A stretch of DNA of 64,000 nucleotides from Olsenella_K absiana (GTDB lineage Bacteria; Actinomycetota; Coriobacteriia; Coriobacteriales; Atopobiaceae). The stretch is taken from the NCBI RefSeq assembly GCF_036408855.1, contig NZ_JAZGJQ010000001.1:404221-468220 (forward strand), read 5' to 3'. Below, piece after piece: positions 1 through 8,335 of this stretch. Under the pieces are notes generated by a model. The model had not been told where the DNA came from and did not search any database. It was given only the letters and a program-made list of their open reading frames with translations. The stretch's first letter is position 1; the number at the start of each line of letters is the position of its first letter. Made by a program: the position numbers and the translations under genes.

Positions 1-366
1 CAGCCTGATGGCGTTCTCGAGGAGCGCGTTGGCCTTCTCGAGCTTGTCGTAGAACATGCCGAAGGCCTGCGAGAACTCGAACGTGTCGACGTCGAGCAGC
101 TCCATGGTCCCCTGCCTGAGCACGTTGAAGGTGGAGAACATCCAGCAGCGTCCGCTGTGGCGCTGGTTGGTGATCTTGCCGACCTTGGGCACGCTCACGC
201 CGTAGGTGTCCGTGTAGGTGCGCAGCGTGGAGATGTCGCGCGCCGCCTTCATGAGGTTCGAGCTCGTGACCGCGTTTCGCGCGATCCTGTTCGCCCTGCT
301 CGCCACGAACTCGTCGTGCTGCCTCTCGGCCCACTCGGTGCCGACGAGGCGTCCGTCTTCCGCCAT
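1..366 (-). CDS. C1-family aminopeptidase (PepC/bleomycin hydrolase type), N-terminal part
   Basis: This is the 5' part of a second papain-like aminopeptidase gene; its 3' end lies beyond the left window edge, so only about 122 residues are visible. It reads on the minus strand from an ATG at 366 with a good AAGGAGG ribosome site just upstream (about 369-378). The visible protein carries the family start (SRANRIARNAVTS) and the catalytic-cysteine block NQRHSGRCWMFSTFNVLR, the Cys being the nucleophile. It is clearly paralogous to the next gene (427-1785), which has matching blocks (ERANVVAKNAVTS, KRSGRCWMFASLN). The family acts in the cytoplasm, trimming N-terminal residues from peptides. Tandem copies suggest a duplication with diverged substrate preference; that is inference. 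Confidence 0.88.
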   Translation of the reverse strand, partial: MAEDGRLVGTEWAERQHDEFVASRANRIARNAVTSSNLMKAARDISTLRTYTDTYGVSVPKVGKITNQRHSGRCWMFSTFNVLRQGTMELLDVDTFEFSQAFGMFYDKLEKANALLENAIRL

Positions 367-426
367 CCGTCCCTCCTTGGTGCCGGGCCTCGCCCGGCCG
401 GTCGCTTCCCGTCCTGCCGGCCTCTC

Positions 427-1785
427 CTAGTGGAGAAGGGCCAGCGAGCCCATGGGGTCCCAGGGCTCGAGCACTCGCGGCTCCTCGGTCTCGTAGGTCC
501 GCCTCTCCTCCTCGCTGAGGTACCTCTTGTCGACGACCACCTGGTAGACGTACTCGTCGAACCACGCGTCGGACATCGTGTCGAAGCCGTCGCGGCCGTG
601 GTCCTTGCCCCAGCTGTTCTCGACCTTCCAGAGGGTCGGCTTGCCCGCGTCGTCGAGGTCGACGCCCTCGAGCACCATCGCGTGGGTCATGAGGGACTCG
701 CCGTAGTCGAGGCGGGAGGCCTTGTCGAAGCCGGCCTCCACGCGGAAGCCGAGCAGGCCGTCCACGTCGAGCGCGGCGGTGTCCATGATGCCCTCGGACG
801 AGAGGTAGCTCTGCGCCACGTCGCAGCCGAACCAGACGGGCAGGCCGTCCTTGAGCTGCGCGATGGCGACGCGCTTGAGCTCGGAGGGCTCGAGGTTGAG
901 GTAGCGGACGCCGCCGGCCTCCACCACGTTGCCCAGGCGGCTCACCGTGTAGGTGTGGCCGAAGGGCTTGTCCTCGGTGGGGGCGCTGATGAGCGAGACG
1001 TAGTCGTCGAGCTCCATGCCCACGGCCTCGGAGAAGAACTCCTGCGGCGTGAAGGTGCCGGAGAGCGCGAGCTTGTCGTCCTTGTCGCGCAGGCGCACCG
1101 AGAAGCTCTCGGGGGGCTCGCCGAGGCAGGTCACGAGCAGGCGGTAGACGTTGGTCATCGCCTCGGCCTTGAGCTGGCGCAGGCCCTCCTCGGAGCCGCC
1201 GCGGGCGCGGGAGTCGCGCAGGCGCTTGGCGGAGGCGCGCAGGTAGCGCGTGAGGTAGCTGTCGAGCTCGGCGGTGTTCTCGGAGCAGGCGGTCTCGGGC
1301 ATGGCCTCCTTGGGCACGACGCCGTACTTGCGCACGAGGGCGCGGAACATGTCCCACTGGCCGCCGTCGCCGATGGGGTCCTGGAGCAGGTAGCTCACGA
1401 GGCGGCCGTGCAGCGGCTCGTCGGCCGTGTCGATGACGTTCTCGAGGAACCAGTTGCTCTTCTCGAGCTTGTCGAAGAAGAGCGGGTAGGCCTGCGAGAG
1501 CTCGAAGGTCTTGAGGTTGTACTTCTTGATGGTGCGGAAGCGCATCGTGTTGAGGCTGGCGAACATCCAGCAGCGCCCGGAGCGCTTCTGGTCGCAGCGG
1601 TCGCCCTGGGCGACCTCGACGTCGAAGGTGAGCGGGTTGGCCGCCACGCCCTCGGGGACGCGGGCGGCCTTGCGCAGGCCGACCGACGTGACGGCGTTCT
1701 TCGCGACGACGTTGGCGCGCTCGGAGCGGAAGTCCGTGCGGGCCTCGGCGAGGTCCTCCGCGGTGATTATGGTATGCGTGTCCAT
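427..1785 (-). CDS. pepC: Aminopeptidase C (C1 papain-like cysteine peptidase)
   Basis: A complete 452-residue cytoplasmic aminopeptidase of the PepC/bleomycin-hydrolase family, the usual length for it. The papain triad is visible: Cys in SGRCWMFASL near residue 70, His in MTHAMVLEG and Asn in WKVENSWG in the last third. The protein ends LALLH; a C-terminal tail entering the active site is typical of this family and makes it an exopeptidase. No signal peptide is present. It lies about 60 bp upstream of the truncated paralogue on the same strand, so the two may be co-transcribed. The likely role is turnover of small peptides in an organism that feeds on peptides. Confidence 0.93.
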   Translation of the reverse strand: MDTHTIITAEDLAEARTDFRSERANVVAKNAVTSVGLRKAARVPEGVAANPLTFDVEVAQGDRCDQKRSGRCWMFASLNTMRFRTIKKYNLKTFELSQAYPLFFDKLEKSNWFLENVIDTADEPLHGRLVSYLLQDPIGDGGQWDMFRALVRKYGVVPKEAMPETACSENTAELDSYLTRYLRASAKRLRDSRARGGSEEGLRQLKAEAMTNVYRLLVTCLGEPPESFSVRLRDKDDKLALSGTFTPQEFFSEAVGMELDDYVSLISAPTEDKPFGHTYTVSRLGNVVEAGGVRYLNLEPSELKRVAIAQLKDGLPVWFGCDVAQSYLSSEGIMDTAALDVDGLLGFRVEAGFDKASRLDYGESLMTHAMVLEGVDLDDAGKPTLWKVENSWGKDHGRDGFDTMSDAWFDEYVYQVVVDKRYLSEEERRTYETEEPRVLEPWDPMGSLALLH

Positions 1786-2008
1786 CAGGTCTCCTCGTGG
1801 TTGTACGGTGATGGCTGGCGGTCGGCCCGCGCGGATGCAACGCGTCCTGGCGGGGGCCCCGCCTCACGAGAGTCTAGCACGAGCGCTCCGGCGCCCCGCG
1901 CCGGCGCAGGGCGCACGTGCGGTGGCGGTATACTGGCATCCGGCATGCACGTGATCGGGCGTGTGCGCCCTCGGTCGGGGTCGCGGGCGCTGAGGCGAAG
2001 GGGGTCCT

Positions 2009-3412
2009 ATGGGCGCGGTGGAGTTGGCTCGGCCTGACGAGCTCGCGGCGGCCTGCCCCGCGTACGCCCTCAGGGTCGTGCGCGCCCTCGAGTCGGCCGG
2101 CTGGGAGGCCTGGGTCGTCGGCGGGTGGGTGCGCGACGCCCTCAGGGGGGTGCGCGGGCACGACGTGGACGTGACGACCTCCGCCCCCTGGCGGGAGACC
2201 GAGCGCGTCCTCGCCTCCGCCGGGATCGAGGTGCACGAGACGGGCACGCGGCACGGCACCGTCACGGCGGTCGTGGACGGCAGGCCCGTGGAGACGACCA
2301 CCTACCGCGTGGAGGGCTCCTACTCCGACCACCGCCACCCCGACGAGGTGCGCTTCGTGACCGACGTGCGCGAGGACCTCGCGCGGCGCGACTTCACGAT
2401 AAACGCGATGGCCTGGCACCCCGACCGCGGCCTCCTGGACCCCTTCGGCGGCGCCGACGACCTTCTCGGGCGCACGATCCGCGCCGTCGGCGACCCCGCG
2501 CGCCGCTTCGACGAGGACGCCCTGCGCGTGCTCAGGGCGGTGCGCTTCGCCTGCAGGATGGGCTTCTCCATCGAACCTGCGACCCAGCGCGCGCTGGTCG
2601 CGAGCGCCGGCGGCCTGGCGGGCATCGCGCAGGAGAGGATCGGCCAGGAGCTGGACGGGATCGTGCGATCGGGGCGCGCGGGCTGGGCGCTCATGGCGGA
2701 GCCCGAGGTCATGTGCGCCGCCATCCCGGAGCTGCAGGACAGCTGGGGCTTCGACCAGAACAGCCCCTTCCACGTGTACGACGTGCTCGAGCACACCGCC
2801 CACGTCTGCTGCGCCTGCGAGGCCTTCACCGCAGGGCTCGCGAGCCCGCAGCTCAGGTGGGCGGCGCTCCTGCACGACGTCGCCAAGCCCGCGACCTACA
2901 GCGAGGACGTGACCGGTCGTGGCCACTTCTTCGGCCACCCGAAGGCGGGGGCGAGGATGAGCGCGCAGATCCTGCGCCGGCTCGCCATCCCCGGCGAGGT
3001 CGCCGTCCCGGCGACGCTGCTCGTGCGCTACCACGACCACGTGGTCCTGCCTACGAGGCGCTCGATGCTCAGGACCCTGCAGAAGTTCACCCACGCCTGC
3101 CCCGGGCGCGAGGTGCCGCTCACCTACGACCTGCTCGACCTCAAGCGGGCCGACGCCGTCTCCAAGTCGCCGAAGGTGGCGGGCTACGCCCACGAGCTCG
3201 ACGAGATGGCGGTCGCGCTGAGGCGGGCGCTCGCCTCGCACGCCGCCTTCAAGGTGAGCCAGCTCGAGGTCGACGGCACGGACGTGATGCGGCAGCGGGG
3301 CATCCCTGCCGGCCCCGGCGTCGGCATGGTGCTCGAGTCGCTCGTGACCTGCGTGGTCGACGGCGACGTGCCCAACGACCGCGAGGCCGAGCTCAGGTGG
3401 CTCGAGCTCTAG
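2009..3412 (+). CDS. cca: CCA-adding tRNA nucleotidyltransferase with HD domain
   Basis: A 467-residue class II nucleotidyltransferase that adds or repairs the 3'-CCA end of tRNAs. The head domain shows VVGGWVRDALRG followed by the catalytic metal pair in HDVDVTT, then RRDFTINAMAW and the neck motif DEDALRVLRAVRFACRMGF. The C-terminal half has an HD phosphohydrolase domain (VLEHTAH and LLHDVAKP, then HFFGHPKAGA), as in many bacterial Cca proteins with 2',3'-cyclic phosphodiesterase activity. The start follows a GAAGGGGG site. It stands alone, divergent from the aminopeptidases, about 600 bp before a tRNA cluster; functional linkage to that cluster is only suggestive because two of the three tRNAs already encode CCA. 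Confidence 0.93.
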   Translation: MGAVELARPDELAAACPAYALRVVRALESAGWEAWVVGGWVRDALRGVRGHDVDVTTSAPWRETERVLASAGIEVHETGTRHGTVTAVVDGRPVETTTYRVEGSYSDHRHPDEVRFVTDVREDLARRDFTINAMAWHPDRGLLDPFGGADDLLGRTIRAVGDPARRFDEDALRVLRAVRFACRMGFSIEPATQRALVASAGGLAGIAQERIGQELDGIVRSGRAGWALMAEPEVMCAAIPELQDSWGFDQNSPFHVYDVLEHTAHVCCACEAFTAGLASPQLRWAALLHDVAKPATYSEDVTGRGHFFGHPKAGARMSAQILRRLAIPGEVAVPATLLVRYHDHVVLPTRRSMLRTLQKFTHACPGREVPLTYDLLDLKRADAVSKSPKVAGYAHELDEMAVALRRALASHAAFKVSQLEVDGTDVMRQRGIPAGPGVGMVLESLVTCVVDGDVPNDREAELRWLEL

Positions 3413-3583
3413 GGGTCGCCTGGGCGCGTGCCGCCGCGCCTACTTTGAAGGTTTTGTAGCCGCGCCTGGCCCCTCGGTGCCAGGGTCCATAATGCCGTGG
3501 TTACCTGCGTCGCGCCGCGACGTGCCGGTCCGCCCGCGACGGCGGCGGGCCTGGCGCAGGGGTACGAGACCTAAGGAGTGCAC

Positions 3584-3823
3584 ATGGCGGGACTGCACTG
3601 CAGCGACTGCATCTTCTCGAGCATCGAGAAGAGCGCCAAGAACGGCGAGTACTTCGGGACCTGCGCGAAGGGCTACACGCTCACCAACCGGCATCCGCAC
3701 GAGTGCGAGCTTGCGAGCTTCGCCCTCGAGGCGGACTCCCTCTTCCCCTCGGTGGACCCCTACGGCAAGCCCTACCTCGGCAGGAGCTGGGTCTGCCCGT
3801 CCTTCAGCAAGAGGGGCGCCTAG
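3584..3823 (+). CDS. Small cysteine-containing protein of unknown function
   Basis: A 79-residue protein that I do not recognise. The start is the ATG at 3584, preceded at 5 bp by AAGGAG (3573-3578); a GTG two codons earlier overlaps that site and is less likely. It contains six cysteines, including CSDC near the N-terminus, GTC, a Cys-Glu-Leu and WVC near the end, a spacing that could bind zinc or an Fe-S cluster. It is rich in aromatic and polar residues, has no signal peptide or membrane segment, and lacks the low complexity of the surrounding non-coding DNA. It is a single gene between cca and the tRNA cluster. A hairpin-like CCTGGC/GCCAGG and a CATAAT box (3489-3494) lie upstream and could be its promoter. 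Confidence 0.68.
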   Translation: MAGLHCSDCIFSSIEKSAKNGEYFGTCAKGYTLTNRHPHECELASFALEADSLFPSVDPYGKPYLGRSWVCPSFSKRGA

Positions 3824-3969
3824 ACGGCCACGGTGCTCCCGGGTCGACGGGCAGGCGGCGGTGCGTCACGTGCGCGGGCCGCGGGGTCCTGCGCCCGAGG
3901 CGTCCGGCAGGCCCGCCTTCGCCGTCTCTCCACAAAATCGGGGGCCGCAAAATTATTTCCGATTTGTGC

Positions 3970-3998
3970 TTGCAAACCTCCGAACCCTCCTGTAAAGT
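3970..3998 (+). promoter_or_regulatory. Sigma70-type promoter of the tRNA cluster
   Basis: TTGCAA (3970-3975) and TAAAGT (3993-3998) are separated by exactly 17 bp, with a TG just before the -10 box. The local sequence is much more AT-rich than its surroundings and ends about 30 bp before tRNA-Gln, fitting a promoter for the three tRNAs. The other 200 bp between 3824 and 4030 hold nothing else I can identify. Confidence 0.7.
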
Positions 3999-4030
3999 AT
4001 CTTCTCGCGTTGAAGGAAGCGCTGACTCAT

Positions 4031-4104
4031 TGGGCCTTCGTCTAATGGTAGGACAGCAGATTCTGGTTCTGTCAGTGGGGGTTCGACTCCCTCAGGCCCA
4101 GCCA
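4031..4104 (+). tRNA. tRNA-Gln (CUG)
   Basis: The acceptor strands TGGGCCT and AGGCCCA pair over 7 bp, the T-loop GTTCGACTC is present, and the anticodon loop TTCTGGT (4061-4067) gives anticodon CTG. The U1-A72 start with discriminator G and an encoded CCA is characteristic of bacterial tRNA-Gln. First gene of the cluster. Confidence 0.95.
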
Positions 4105-4119
4105 TTCTTTCGCGTGCAC

Positions 4120-4196
4120 GGCCCGTTCGTCTAGCGGTTTAGGACGCCGCCCTCTCAAGGCGGAGATCAGCAGTTCGAATCTGCTACGGGCTACCA
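4120..4196 (+). tRNA. tRNA-Glu (CUC), copy 1
   Basis: A cloverleaf with anticodon stem CCGCC/GGCGG around loop CTCTCAA, giving anticodon CTC (Glu), T-loop GTTCGAATC and encoded CCA. The acceptor GGCCCGT pairs with ACGGGCT if position 1-72 is a G-U pair. It follows tRNA-Gln by 15 bp and is identical to the next tRNA. Confidence 0.95.
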
Positions 4197-4233
4197 TGTT
4201 TTACCCGCTCCACTCAGCTGGGGCACCACATAT

Positions 4234-4310
4234 GGCCCGTTCGTCTAGCGGTTTAGGACGCCGCCCTCTCAAGGCGGAGATCAGCAGTTCGAATCTGCTA
4301 CGGGCTACCA
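4234..4310 (+). tRNA. tRNA-Glu (CUC), copy 2
   Basis: An exact 77-bp copy of the preceding tRNA-Glu, 37 bp downstream. Both carry the CTC anticodon, which suits the strong GAG preference seen in the protein genes here. It is the last gene of the cluster, directly followed by a terminator hairpin. Confidence 0.95.
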
Positions 4311-4317
4311 AACATAC

Positions 4318-4354
4318 GGCAGGTCACCGATTGAGTCGGTGGCCTGCCTTGTTT
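4318..4354 (+). terminator. Rho-independent terminator of the tRNA cluster
   Basis: A 13-bp stem with one G-U type mismatch (4318-4330 with 4336-4348), a 5-nt loop TTGAG and a T-rich tail TTGTTTG. It lies 7 bp after the second tRNA-Glu. Confidence 0.85.
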
Positions 4355-4411
4355 GTGCGGCATACTTGGTGCCTGCGGGCCCGAGGGGCGGCAGGCACCA
4401 AGGAGGTCGAG

Positions 4412-5221
4412 ATGCTGGACGCAGAAGGGGCGAGGGCAGGGATCGCGAGCTGCATCGCAGGGTTCTGTCGGCGCTACCGAGAGGGGCTCGGGCTTGCGAC
4501 GGACTGGGGCCGCCCGCTGGTCGGCTTCGCGGACGCCGGGGGCGCCTGCGTGCGCGACCTGCGATGCGTGGTCTCGCCCACCCACCACCTGCCGCAGGAG
4601 TTCCTCCCGGGAGCGACGGTCGTGGTCTGCTACTTCCTTCCCTTCGCGCCCGCCGTCGAGCGCGCCAACCGCGGCGGGGAGGAGCCCTCGGCCGTCTGGG
4701 TGGACGCCTACAACGATACCAACCGTGTGTTCCCGTTGATAAACGACGAGGTCGCCCGCCTCGTCGAGGGGTGGGGGTACCACGCGGCCTCGCCCCGCGA
4801 CACGGGCTTCACAGGCGACGGGCGCATCCTGAGCAACTGGTCCCAGCGCCACCTCGCCTTCGCGGCGGGGCTCGGCACCTTCGGGCTCAACAATATGCTG
4901 ATCACCGAGGCCGGCACCTGCGGGCGGCTCTTTTCGCTCGTCTCCGACCTGCCAATCGCCCCCGACGCGCCGCTCGCCGTGGAGCGCTGCCTCCACAAGC
5001 GCGACGGGAGCTGCGGCCTGTGCGTCGACCGCTGTCCCATCGGGGCGCTGGGGGAGCGGGGGACCTTCGACCGCAAGGCCTGCTACGACCGGCTGAACGG
5101 CTTCGACCGCAGGCTCGGCGCGGACGTGTGCGGCAAGTGCGTCGTGGGGCTGCCGTGCACCTTTCGCGACCCGAGCGCCCCGCGGCCGGCCGACGGCGCT
5201 AGATGCCCAGGTACTCCCTGA
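4412..5221 (+). CDS. QueG-like 4Fe-4S ferredoxin-domain protein
   Basis: A 269-residue protein related to the epoxyqueuosine reductase (QueG) family. The start is the ATG at 4412 behind AAGGAGG (4400-4406); the open frame extends upstream through the tRNA, which is not credible coding. The C-terminal half has a ferredoxin-type cluster CGLCVDRCPIGAL plus further cysteines (CYDRL, VCGKC, PCTF) that could bind a second cluster. The middle part (RILSNWSQRHLAFAAGLGTFGLNNMLI) resembles the QueG/corrinoid-reductase core. It is shorter than canonical QueG (about 350 residues), so tRNA-queuosine reduction is uncertain and another reductase role is possible. Its 3' end overlaps the convergent glutamate-cysteine ligase gene by 23 bp. 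Confidence 0.75.
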   Translation: MLDAEGARAGIASCIAGFCRRYREGLGLATDWGRPLVGFADAGGACVRDLRCVVSPTHHLPQEFLPGATVVVCYFLPFAPAVERANRGGEEPSAVWVDAYNDTNRVFPLINDEVARLVEGWGYHAASPRDTGFTGDGRILSNWSQRHLAFAAGLGTFGLNNMLITEAGTCGRLFSLVSDLPIAPDAPLAVERCLHKRDGSCGLCVDRCPIGALGERGTFDRKACYDRLNGFDRRLGADVCGKCVVGLPCTFRDPSAPRPADGARCPGTP

Positions 5222-6566
5222 TGGAGAGGGGCGGCACGTCCGCCGCGGTGAAGGCGTCCGCTGGGACCATGCGGACGTCCCAGAGCGTGGCCAGCTCGTC
5301 GAGGATGCGCCGCTCCTTTGGGTCTGAGAGGCCCGCGCGGGAGATGCGCAGGAGCTTCTCGACGAGGTCCGCCGCGGGCCTGCCGTAGACGCTCGCGTTC
5401 CAGCCGCTCAGCCTGAGCGCGGTCTTGGCCCGCTCCACGTCCGACTCGCTCACGCGTCCGACGAGCTCGCGCGCGGCGGAGAAGGACTCGTCGCTGTAGA
5501 AGATGCCCTTGAGGAAGGCCGCGTAGGCGGCGGCGTAGCGCGGGCGCATAGAGTCGGCCTGGCGCAGCTCGATGTAGCCGCGCAGGCGCACGTCGGGCAG
5601 GGCCATGTCGTAGAGGCGGACGATCTCCGAGCCCGAGAGGGCGCGCGAGCGCAGGACGTCGCCCACGGTCTGGCTGCCGGTCGAGGTGGTGGTCCCCAGG
5701 GAGTCGGTGAACAGGATGGGTTCGAGGCCCTCGAGCCAGCTCACGTAGGTCTCGAAGGTGAAGCGGCCGTCGAAGGTGCCGGGGACGACGCCGCAGCGCT
5801 TGGGGTCGACCTCCTCCCAGACGAGCGACCTCGTCATCCGCGGGGTGTGGCGCGCGTCCGACCCGCGGAAGCTGCGCGTGTTGTCCGTCAGGAACATGGT
5901 CAGCGGCGTGAGCGCGACCGCGAGCCGGTAGGAGTCGGCCGCGTCGGCCTCGTCGCCGTAGTCTAGGGTGACCTCGGTCGCGCACGAGCAGCGCATCGCG
6001 TCGCGCGCGTAGCGCCCGGTCTGCGAGAGGAACGCGTTCATGAGGGCGTAGCGCGTCTCGGGGACGAGCGAGACGTCGAGCGGCCCGGAGACGGTGGGGT
6101 TGTAGCCCTCCGCGAGCAGCGTGTAGTCGCGCCCCAGCTCGCCCGCGGCGACGTGCACCTCGCGGTCGAAGGCCTCGATCGCCTCGAGGAGGGAGGCGAC
6201 GTGCGCACTCGGGCCGACCGAGCAGGCGAGCTGCGCCCCGGCGCCCACCGAGACGTCCAGGTCCACGCGCTCGCCAGAGCTCACCTGCACTCGGCCGGAG
6301 AAGCCCACGAGGCAGCCGTCGACCACCTGGGCGCCCTGGCCGCCGAAGAACTGCCTCAGGTGCTCGAGGAGCTCGCGCACCCCGCCCTCGCCCTCGTAGC
6401 CCACGGTGTGGTGCGCGCGCCTGTTGTAGACGAAGCGCTCGAGGCGGATGCCGACGGTGCGGCGGCCGTCGCCGTGGGTCCCGAAGCGCTCGCCGCCCAT
6501 GAGGACGGAGAGCAGCTCCCCGTGGTTGCGGACGTAGGTGTCGTGGTTCGTCTCGGCGTCGGGCAT
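5199..6566 (-). CDS. gshA: Glutamate-cysteine ligase, GCS2 family
   Basis: A 455-residue enzyme of the GCS2 (plant/actinobacterial) gamma-glutamylcysteine synthetase family, catalysing ATP-dependent joining of glutamate and cysteine. Features supporting this are the N-terminal RFGTHGDGRRTVGIRLERFV region, the central LLAEGYNPTVSGPLD and the RYALMNAFLSQTGRYARDAMRCSCATEVTLDY block, which corresponds to the conserved family segment before the 'Q/E V N/T' substrate residues. The start has GAGGAAGG about 9 bp upstream. No glutathione synthetase lies beside it, so the final thiol (gamma-glutamylcysteine or glutathione) cannot be told from this window. It is convergent with the QueG-like gene and overlaps its end. 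Confidence 0.82.
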   Translation of the reverse strand: MPDAETNHDTYVRNHGELLSVLMGGERFGTHGDGRRTVGIRLERFVYNRRAHHTVGYEGEGGVRELLEHLRQFFGGQGAQVVDGCLVGFSGRVQVSSGERVDLDVSVGAGAQLACSVGPSAHVASLLEAIEAFDREVHVAAGELGRDYTLLAEGYNPTVSGPLDVSLVPETRYALMNAFLSQTGRYARDAMRCSCATEVTLDYGDEADAADSYRLAVALTPLTMFLTDNTRSFRGSDARHTPRMTRSLVWEEVDPKRCGVVPGTFDGRFTFETYVSWLEGLEPILFTDSLGTTTSTGSQTVGDVLRSRALSGSEIVRLYDMALPDVRLRGYIELRQADSMRPRYAAAYAAFLKGIFYSDESFSAARELVGRVSESDVERAKTALRLSGWNASVYGRPAADLVEKLLRISRAGLSDPKERRILDELATLWDVRMVPADAFTAADVPPLSIREYLGI

Positions 6567-6669
6567 GGGCGTGGCCTTCCTCGCTGGTTGCGTGCGTGCG
6601 CCACGGCGCCCCGCGCGCCCCGCGCCCCTTCGGGCGCGAGCGGCGAGCGCGACGTGGCCGGGGCCTATT

Positions 6670-8331
6670 CTAGCAGCCCGTCCTCGCGTCCCCGCGCCGG
6701 GCGCACGAGCCTGCGCGCCGCATGCAGGCGTCGCAGGCCGAGGGCGTCCCGGCGAGCCCGCCGACCGCGGTCTCGCGCAGGGAGGCGGGCAGCGACGCGC
6801 CGACGGACTTGAGGGCAGAGACGACCTCGTCGAACGGCAGCGGGTTCAGCACGCCCGAGAGGGCGAGCTGCGCCGCGCTGACGGCGTTGGCGACGCCGAT
6901 GGCGTTGCGGTTCTGGCAGGGGTACTCGACGAGCCCGCGCACCGGGTCGCAGACGAGGCCGAGCAGATTGCCGATCGCGGTGGAGGCCGCGTCGAGGGCG
7001 AGCTCGGGCGTGCCGCCGAGGAGCTCGACCAGGGCCGCGGCGGCCATCGCGGAGGCCGACCCCACCTCGGCCTGGCAGCCCCCTTCCGCCCCGGAGACGG
7101 AGGCGTTGCGCGCGAGGAGGGCGCCCACGGCGCTGGCGCACCACAGGGCCTCCATGACCTGCTCGTCCGTCGCCCCCACCGCCTCGCCGACGGCCAGGAG
7201 GCAGCCGGGCACGACGCCTGCCGACCCCGCCGTGGGAGCCGCCACGATCACGCCCATCGTCGCCGAGCGCTCGAGGACCGCCATCGCGTAGGCGACGGCG
7301 CGGGTGAGCGTCTCGCCCATGAGGGGCGCGGCGAGCGCGCCTGAGGCGTCGCGGACCGAGCGCGCCTGGCCGCCGATGAGCCCCCCGAGGGAGGGCTGGG
7401 GGCTCTCGAGGGGCGCATGGGTCTCGTCGCGCATGACCGCGAGCACGCGCCCCATGCCGGCGTCGGCGGCCTCGGCGCCCAAAAGCTCGGCCTCGCGTGC
7501 CCGCATGAGCCGCCCGATCGTGGCCCGCGGGCGCCCCGTGCCGGCCTCGCCGGCGCCCCCGGCCTCCGCGTCCTTCTCGCCCAGCGCCGCGACGGCGCGC
7601 AGGAGCTCCGCGCCCGTCTCGAAGCCGTGGGCGAGCGTAGCCTCCGCGGAGGCGGGCGAGGTGCCGGGGATCTCGATCTTGGCGGCGAAGCGGACGTGGG
7701 CGAGGGAGAGCGCCTCGGAGACGAGCTCGTCGGTGACGGCCTCGTCGGACTCCACGATCGTGTAGGCCGTGCCGCCGCGGCGCTCGCGGTAGTTGCTCAG
7801 GGTGGCGATGTTGAGGCGCGCCGCGGAGACGACGCGGGTGAGCTCCGCGAGGACGCCCGCCGCGTCGTCGTGCACGACGAAGAGGGTGGGGTAGTCGCCC
7901 GTGACCTCGACCGCCACGCCGTTGATCTGCGAGAGGCGCACGCGCCCGCCGCCGAGCGACTCGCCGGTCACCACGCAGGCGCCGCGCTCCCCCTCCATCG
8001 TGATGACCACGGTGTTGGGGTGGTGGCGCACGTCCTCGCCGCGCTCGACGAAGTCGAAGGCGAGGCCGGCCTCGCGGGCCAGCGCGAAGGAGTCCCTCAC
8101 GCGGGTGTCGTCCGGGGCGAGCCCGAGCATGCCCGCCACCAGGGCCCGGTCGGTGCCGTGGCCCCGGTAGGTGCGCGAGAAGGAGTTGTAGAGCTCGAAG
8201 GTGACGTGCGAGAGGCGGCCCGGCGCGAGCTCTCTGGCCACGAGCGCGATCCTCAGCGCGCCCGCGGTGTGGGAGCTGGAGGGCCCGACCATCACGGGGC
8301 CGAGGATCTCGAACGCGCTCGTGTTCATCAT
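6670..8331 (-). CDS. sdaA: L-serine dehydratase, iron-sulfur type (fused beta-ACT-alpha)
   Basis: A 553-residue single-chain L-serine ammonia-lyase converting serine to pyruvate and ammonia. Residues 1 to about 165 are the beta domain (FEILGPVMVGPSSSHTAGA), followed by an ACT-like regulatory segment (LFVVHDDAAGVLAELTRVV..), then the alpha domain from about 265. The latter contains AAPTAGSAGVVPG and the three expected [4Fe-4S] cysteines in EGGCQAEVG, LVCDPVRG and YPCQNRNA. The ACT insert explains why it is longer than the roughly 455-residue E. coli enzymes. It starts 4 bp after the gltX stop and is probably co-transcribed with it. The last about 15 residues are Cys/Arg-rich and atypical. Confidence 0.93.
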   Translation of the reverse strand: MMNTSAFEILGPVMVGPSSSHTAGALRIALVARELAPGRLSHVTFELYNSFSRTYRGHGTDRALVAGMLGLAPDDTRVRDSFALAREAGLAFDFVERGEDVRHHPNTVVITMEGERGACVVTGESLGGGRVRLSQINGVAVEVTGDYPTLFVVHDDAAGVLAELTRVVSAARLNIATLSNYRERRGGTAYTIVESDEAVTDELVSEALSLAHVRFAAKIEIPGTSPASAEATLAHGFETGAELLRAVAALGEKDAEAGGAGEAGTGRPRATIGRLMRAREAELLGAEAADAGMGRVLAVMRDETHAPLESPQPSLGGLIGGQARSVRDASGALAAPLMGETLTRAVAYAMAVLERSATMGVIVAAPTAGSAGVVPGCLLAVGEAVGATDEQVMEALWCASAVGALLARNASVSGAEGGCQAEVGSASAMAAAALVELLGGTPELALDAASTAIGNLLGLVCDPVRGLVEYPCQNRNAIGVANAVSAAQLALSGVLNPLPFDEVVSALKSVGASLPASLRETAVGGLAGTPSACDACMRRAGSCARRGDARTGC

Positions 8332-8335
8332 GGCG

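Noticed and set aside
157..2037. A 626-codon plus-strand frame
   Set aside because: It is antisense to both PepC genes, whose catalytic motifs are clear.
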